Of a stretch of 64,000 nt of DNA, positions 60,833 through 64,000 are shown one piece after another. Positions within the stretch are counted from its first letter, which is position 1, and each line of letters opens with the position of its first letter. A program made the translations under genes and the position numbers. The notes beneath the pieces were generated by a model, which was not told the origin of the DNA, did no database searches, and saw only the letters and a list, made by a program, of their open reading frames with translations. Source of the stretch: Leifsonia tongyongensis (GTDB taxonomy: Bacteria; Actinomycetota; Actinomycetes; Actinomycetales; Microbacteriaceae); contig NZ_JAAGWY010000004.1 in assembly GCF_010686705.1 (NCBI RefSeq), forward strand, positions 124,001 through 188,000. Reading direction: 5' to 3'.

Positions 60833-61825
60833 ATGAATGACAGCGACGAGATCCTCGCCGTGAAAGCAGCCGAACTCTATTACGAGGCGGGCAAGACGCA
60901 GGACGAGATCGGGCTTGCGCTCAGCGTGAGCCGATGGAAGGTCGGCCGGCTCCTGGTGCAGGCCCGCGAGCAGGGTTTCGTCCGGATCGAGATCGTCCAC
61001 CCGAGCGCCAGGCGCTTCTCGCTCGAACGCGAACTCTGCGGCTTCTACGACCTCGCTGACGCGGTCGTCGTGCCCACCATCGACTCCGACTCCGACGTGC
61101 AGGCCAGGGTCGCGCAGGCGGCCGCCGACTACCTCACGACCCTGCGGCCCGTTCCCCGCGTCCTCGGCGTGAGCTGGGGCCGCACGCTCCACGCGGTGGC
61201 CGCACGACTGCGGCCCGGCTGGGCCGTCGGCGTCAACCCCGTGCAGATCAACGGCAGCGTCAGCAGCACCCGGCAGGCGACAGCCGCAGCCGACACCGCC
61301 GTCGTCATCGCGCGCAAAGCCCAGGGGACGGCGACGCTGCTGCCCAGTCCGGCGATCTTCGAACAGGCGGCGACGCGTCGCGCGATCGAAGCGGACCGCG
61401 CCGTTCAGAGCGTGCTCGAGATCGCGCGGAACGCATCCGCGTACCTGTTCAGCGCCGGCGTCGTCGACGCCAGCTCGGTGCACGTCGACAGCGGCTACCT
61501 GACCGCCGAGGACGTGCGCAGCCTCGCCGAGAAGGGCGCCGTCGGCGATGTCGTCGGCCGGTTCATCACCGAAGACGGCTTCGTGGCCGACGAGGAGCTG
61601 AACGGCCGCACCCTCGGCATCACGCTCGACGAATTGCGGGCCGCGCGCGTCAGCATCGCGGTCATCGCCGGCGAATCCAAGCACCGGATCGCCCACGCGG
61701 TCGTCTCGAGCGGTCTGTGCACCACGCTCATCACCGACGAAGCGACCGCCAACGACCTGCTCGGCAGGTCGACGACCGCCGGCAACGCTGTCGGCGACCC
61801 CGTCAGAATCGAAGGAGTGAAGTGA
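60833..61825 (+). CDS. deoR: DeoR-type regulator of the SorC sugar-binding family
   Basis: A 330-residue regulator. The N-terminal helix-turn-helix is AAELYYEAGKTQDEIGLALS followed by VSRWKVGRLLVQAREQGFVR. The large C-terminal sugar-phosphate domain contains LGVSWGRTLHAVA and IAVIAGESKHRIAHAVV. This is the SorC family, to which Bacillus DeoR belongs. The ATG has GAAGGGAGA eight bases upstream. The next gene, overlapping by four bases, is deoC, so the effector is probably deoxyribose 5-phosphate and the target the adjacent palindrome. Confidence 0.88.
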   Translation: MNDSDEILAVKAAELYYEAGKTQDEIGLALSVSRWKVGRLLVQAREQGFVRIEIVHPSARRFSLERELCGFYDLADAVVVPTIDSDSDVQARVAQAAADYLTTLRPVPRVLGVSWGRTLHAVAARLRPGWAVGVNPVQINGSVSSTRQATAAADTAVVIARKAQGTATLLPSPAIFEQAATRRAIEADRAVQSVLEIARNASAYLFSAGVVDASSVHVDSGYLTAEDVRSLAEKGAVGDVVGRFITEDGFVADEELNGRTLGITLDELRAARVSIAVIAGESKHRIAHAVVSSGLCTTLITDEATANDLLGRSTTAGNAVGDPVRIEGVK

Positions 61826-62844
61826 CCATCGAAACAACGCCGCCCGTGCGATCCCTCGCGCCGGCAGCACGCGCAGTGGACGTGCTGGGCGGTGACCTCA
61901 CTGAGGCCAGCCTGCGCCGCTACCTCGAAGGCATCCCCGGGGTCGACGCCGTCGGCCTCGAACAACGCGCGGGCGGTCTGGGCACGCGCTCCATCAAGAC
62001 CTCCAGCAAGCGCTGGGCCCTCGACAAGATCATCGAGCTCATCGACCTCACCACCCTCGAAGGCGCCGACACCCCCGGCAAGGTGCGGTCGCTCGTGGCG
62101 AAAGCCATGACGCCGGACCCGGGCGACCTCACCACGCCACGGGTCGCTGCGGTGTGCGTATACGGCGACATGGTCCCCTATGCGGTCGCAGCGCTCGGCG
62201 ACGCCCACGTGGCGAAGAACCCCGGCGGCATCGCCGTCGCAGCGGTCGCCACGGCCTTCCCCAGCGGGCGGGCCTCGCTCACAGTGAAACTCGCCGATAC
62301 GGCGGATGCGGTGGCCGCGGGAGCCGACGAGATCGACATGGTCATCGACCGTGGCGCCTTCCTCGCCGGCCGCTACGGTCTCGTGTTCGATGAGATCGTG
62401 GCCGTCAAGGAGGCCTGCCGTCGCCCCGACGGCACCTACGCTCACCTCAAAGTGATCCTCGAGACGGGGGAGCTGAACACGTACGACAACGTGCGCCGCG
62501 CATCCTGGCTCTCCATCCTCGCCGGAGGCGACTTCATCAAGACCTCCACCGGCAAGGTCTCCCCGGCGGCGACACTGCCCGTCACCCTCTCGATGCTCGA
62601 GGTCGTGCGCGACTGGCACCGGCTCACGGGCGAGAAGATCGGCGTGAAGCCGGCCGGCGGCATCCGCTCATCGAAGGATGCGATCAAATACCTCGTGACG
62701 GTCGCCGAGACCGCAGGCGAAGAGTGGCTGCAGCCGCACCTGTTCCGGTTCGGCGCCTCCAGCCTGCTGAACGATGTGCTGCTCCAGCGGCAGAAGATGA
62801 CGACCGGGCACTACTCCGGCGCCGACTACGTGACGATCGACTAA
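61822..62844 (+). CDS. deoC: Deoxyribose-phosphate aldolase
   Basis: A 340-residue aldolase that splits 2-deoxyribose 5-phosphate into glyceraldehyde 3-phosphate and acetaldehyde. The Schiff-base Lys is in IKTSTGKVSPAATL and the second Lys in GVKPAGGIRSSKDAI; EIDMVIDRGAFLAG is also typical. It is the longer DeoC type, with an N-terminal extension of about 70 residues. The GTG start overlaps the regulator stop and follows GAAGGAG by four bases. It is followed after nine bases by an aldehyde dehydrogenase. Confidence 0.96.
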   Translation: MTIETTPPVRSLAPAARAVDVLGGDLTEASLRRYLEGIPGVDAVGLEQRAGGLGTRSIKTSSKRWALDKIIELIDLTTLEGADTPGKVRSLVAKAMTPDPGDLTTPRVAAVCVYGDMVPYAVAALGDAHVAKNPGGIAVAAVATAFPSGRASLTVKLADTADAVAAGADEIDMVIDRGAFLAGRYGLVFDEIVAVKEACRRPDGTYAHLKVILETGELNTYDNVRRASWLSILAGGDFIKTSTGKVSPAATLPVTLSMLEVVRDWHRLTGEKIGVKPAGGIRSSKDAIKYLVTVAETAGEEWLQPHLFRFGASSLLNDVLLQRQKMTTGHYSGADYVTID

Positions 62845-62853
62845 GGACAGACA

Positions 62854-64000
62854 ATGAGTTTCCTCGAATACGCACCTGCGCCCGAGTCGCGGTCGATCCT
62901 GAATCTTCGCGACCAGTACGGCCTCTTCATCGACGGCGAGTTCGTCGACGGCGGCGGCCCGGCCTTCCAGACCATCTCGCCCGCATCCGAAGAGCGCATC
63001 GCGACGATCGCCACCGCCGACGCGGGCGACATCGACACGGCGGTCGCGGCAGCGCGCCGCGCCTACGACCGGGTCTGGTCACGCATGAGCGGCTCGGACC
63101 GCGGCAAATACCTGTTCCGCATCGCCCGCCTCATCCAGGAGCGCTCCCGCGAGCTCGCCGTCGCCGAGAGCCTCGACAACGGCAAGCCGATCAAGGAGAG
63201 CCGGGATGTGGATGTCCCGCTCGTCGCGGCGTGGTTCTTCTACTACGCGGGATGGGCCGACAAGCTCGACCACGCCGGTCTCGGCCCCGCTCCGCGCGCG
63301 CTCGGGGTCGCAGCCCAGGTCATCCCGTGGAACTTCCCGCTGCTGATGCTCGCGTGGAAGATCGCCCCCGCGCTCGCGGCGGGCAACACGGTCGTGCTCA
63401 AGCCGGCGGAGACCACGCCCCTGACCGCACTGCTCTTCGCCGAGATCGTGCAGCAGGCCGACCTCCCGGCGGGTGTCGTCAACATCGTCACCGGTGCGGG
63501 CGAGACCGGGCGGCTCCTGGTGAACCACCCCGACGTCAACAAGGTCGCCTTCACCGGTTCGACGGCCGTGGGTCGCGAGATCGCACGTTCGGTGGCCGGC
63601 ACGGACAAGAAGCTGACCCTCGAGCTCGGCGGCAAAGCGGCGAACATCGTGTTCGACGATGCTCCGATCGACCAGGCCATCGAAGGCATCGTCAACGGCA
63701 TCTTCTTCAACCAGGGCCACGTCTGCTGCGCAGGCAGCCGCCTCCTGGTACAGGAGAACATCCACGACGAGGTCGTCGACCGCCTGAAGACGCGACTGTC
63801 GACGCTCCGCCTCGGCGACCCGCTGGACAAGAACACCGACATCGGCGCCATCAACAGTGCCGAACAGCTGCAGCGCATCCGTGAGCTGTCCGACATCGGC
63901 GAGGCCGAGGGGGCCGAACGCTGGAGCCCGGCCTGCGACATCCCGGAGAACGGCTTCTGGTTCGCACCCACGATCTTCACGAACGTGTCGACCAGCCACC
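62854..64000 (+). CDS. Aldehyde dehydrogenase, C-terminus beyond window
   Basis: At least 382 residues, open to the window end. QVIPWNFPLLMLAWKIAPAL and FTGSTAVGREIARSVA form the NAD site, LELGGKAANIVFDDAPID holds the general base, and NQGHVCCAGSR has catalytic Cys291 with an adjacent Cys. Its place directly after deoC suggests oxidation of the acetaldehyde released by the aldolase to acetate. In some genomes two such dehydrogenase halves follow deoC, which cannot be checked here. The ATG at 62854 follows AAGGACAG closely. Confidence 0.93.
   Translation, partial: MSFLEYAPAPESRSILNLRDQYGLFIDGEFVDGGGPAFQTISPASEERIATIATADAGDIDTAVAAARRAYDRVWSRMSGSDRGKYLFRIARLIQERSRELAVAESLDNGKPIKESRDVDVPLVAAWFFYYAGWADKLDHAGLGPAPRALGVAAQVIPWNFPLLMLAWKIAPALAAGNTVVLKPAETTPLTALLFAEIVQQADLPAGVVNIVTGAGETGRLLVNHPDVNKVAFTGSTAVGREIARSVAGTDKKLTLELGGKAANIVFDDAPIDQAIEGIVNGIFFNQGHVCCAGSRLLVQENIHDEVVDRLKTRLSTLRLGDPLDKNTDIGAINSAEQLQRIRELSDIGEAEGAERWSPACDIPENGFWFAPTIFTNVSTSH

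Overview
The window is about 64 kb of very GC-rich DNA with dense actinobacterial gene order: dxr-rseP-ispG, nusA/ylxR/infB/rbfA and truB/ribF. GTG starts and 4-base stop/start overlaps are frequent. At least sixteen genes have a TANNNT-like -10 hexamer exactly six bases before the start codon, which points to leaderless mRNAs. Gene content (DUF1206, cell-wall-binding-repeat-2 protein, MEP isoprenoid pathway, kinase/MoxR/DUF58/transglutaminase locus) fits a member of the Microbacteriaceae, perhaps Leifsonia-like. That placement is inference from gene content, not a phylogeny. No rRNA, tRNA, CRISPR array, insertion sequence or prophage was recognised.

Layout. 1-2159: the second halves of a heterodimeric ABC exporter. 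2175-7063: a polyamine catabolism block (FAD-dependent oxidase, putrescine-type aminotransferase, Lrp/AsnC regulator, divergent aminobutyraldehyde dehydrogenase). 7124-21903: a surface signalling locus with an FHA protein, a PP2C phosphatase, a membrane Ser/Thr kinase, a 1973-residue Ig/Fn3-repeat surface protein, a MoxR AAA+ ATPase, a DUF58 protein, a transglutaminase-fold membrane protein lacking the catalytic Cys and His, and a zinc-ribbon FHA protein. 21920-27411: alanine dehydrogenase, divergent from a spermidine/putrescine ABC importer operon. 27445-34273: asparaginase, two GabT-type aminotransferases, an OsmC protein, a CGNR zinc-finger regulator with a striking operator cluster, PlsC and a secreted lysozyme-like protein. 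34423-41698: FKBP lipoprotein, dxr, rseP, ispG, an SGNH hydrolase and proS. 41726-50459: DUF1206 protein, nusA, a secreted propeller/cell-wall-binding protein on the opposite strand, ylxR, infB, rbfA. 50492-59744: YciI, mutY, a P-loop kinase, PanE, an MFS pump with its TetR regulator, truB, two membrane proteins, ribF and a CynX-type transporter. 59766-64000: ROK kinase, divergent from a DeoR(SorC)-deoC-aldehyde dehydrogenase operon that runs off the end.

How it fits together. The Pot importer, the aminotransferase at 3656, the dehydrogenase at 5627 and the GabT enzymes give a plausible route from putrescine to GABA to succinate semialdehyde; gabD is not seen. DeoC plus the last dehydrogenase convert deoxyribose 5-phosphate to glyceraldehyde 3-phosphate, acetaldehyde and acetate. 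The 7-22 kb locus resembles the PFNA cluster described in bifidobacteria (kinase, Fn3 protein, AAA-ATPase, DUF58, transglutaminase). It is the best candidate here for a poorly understood system: reversible phosphorylation read by two FHA proteins, apparently controlling assembly or mechanics of a giant surface stalk.
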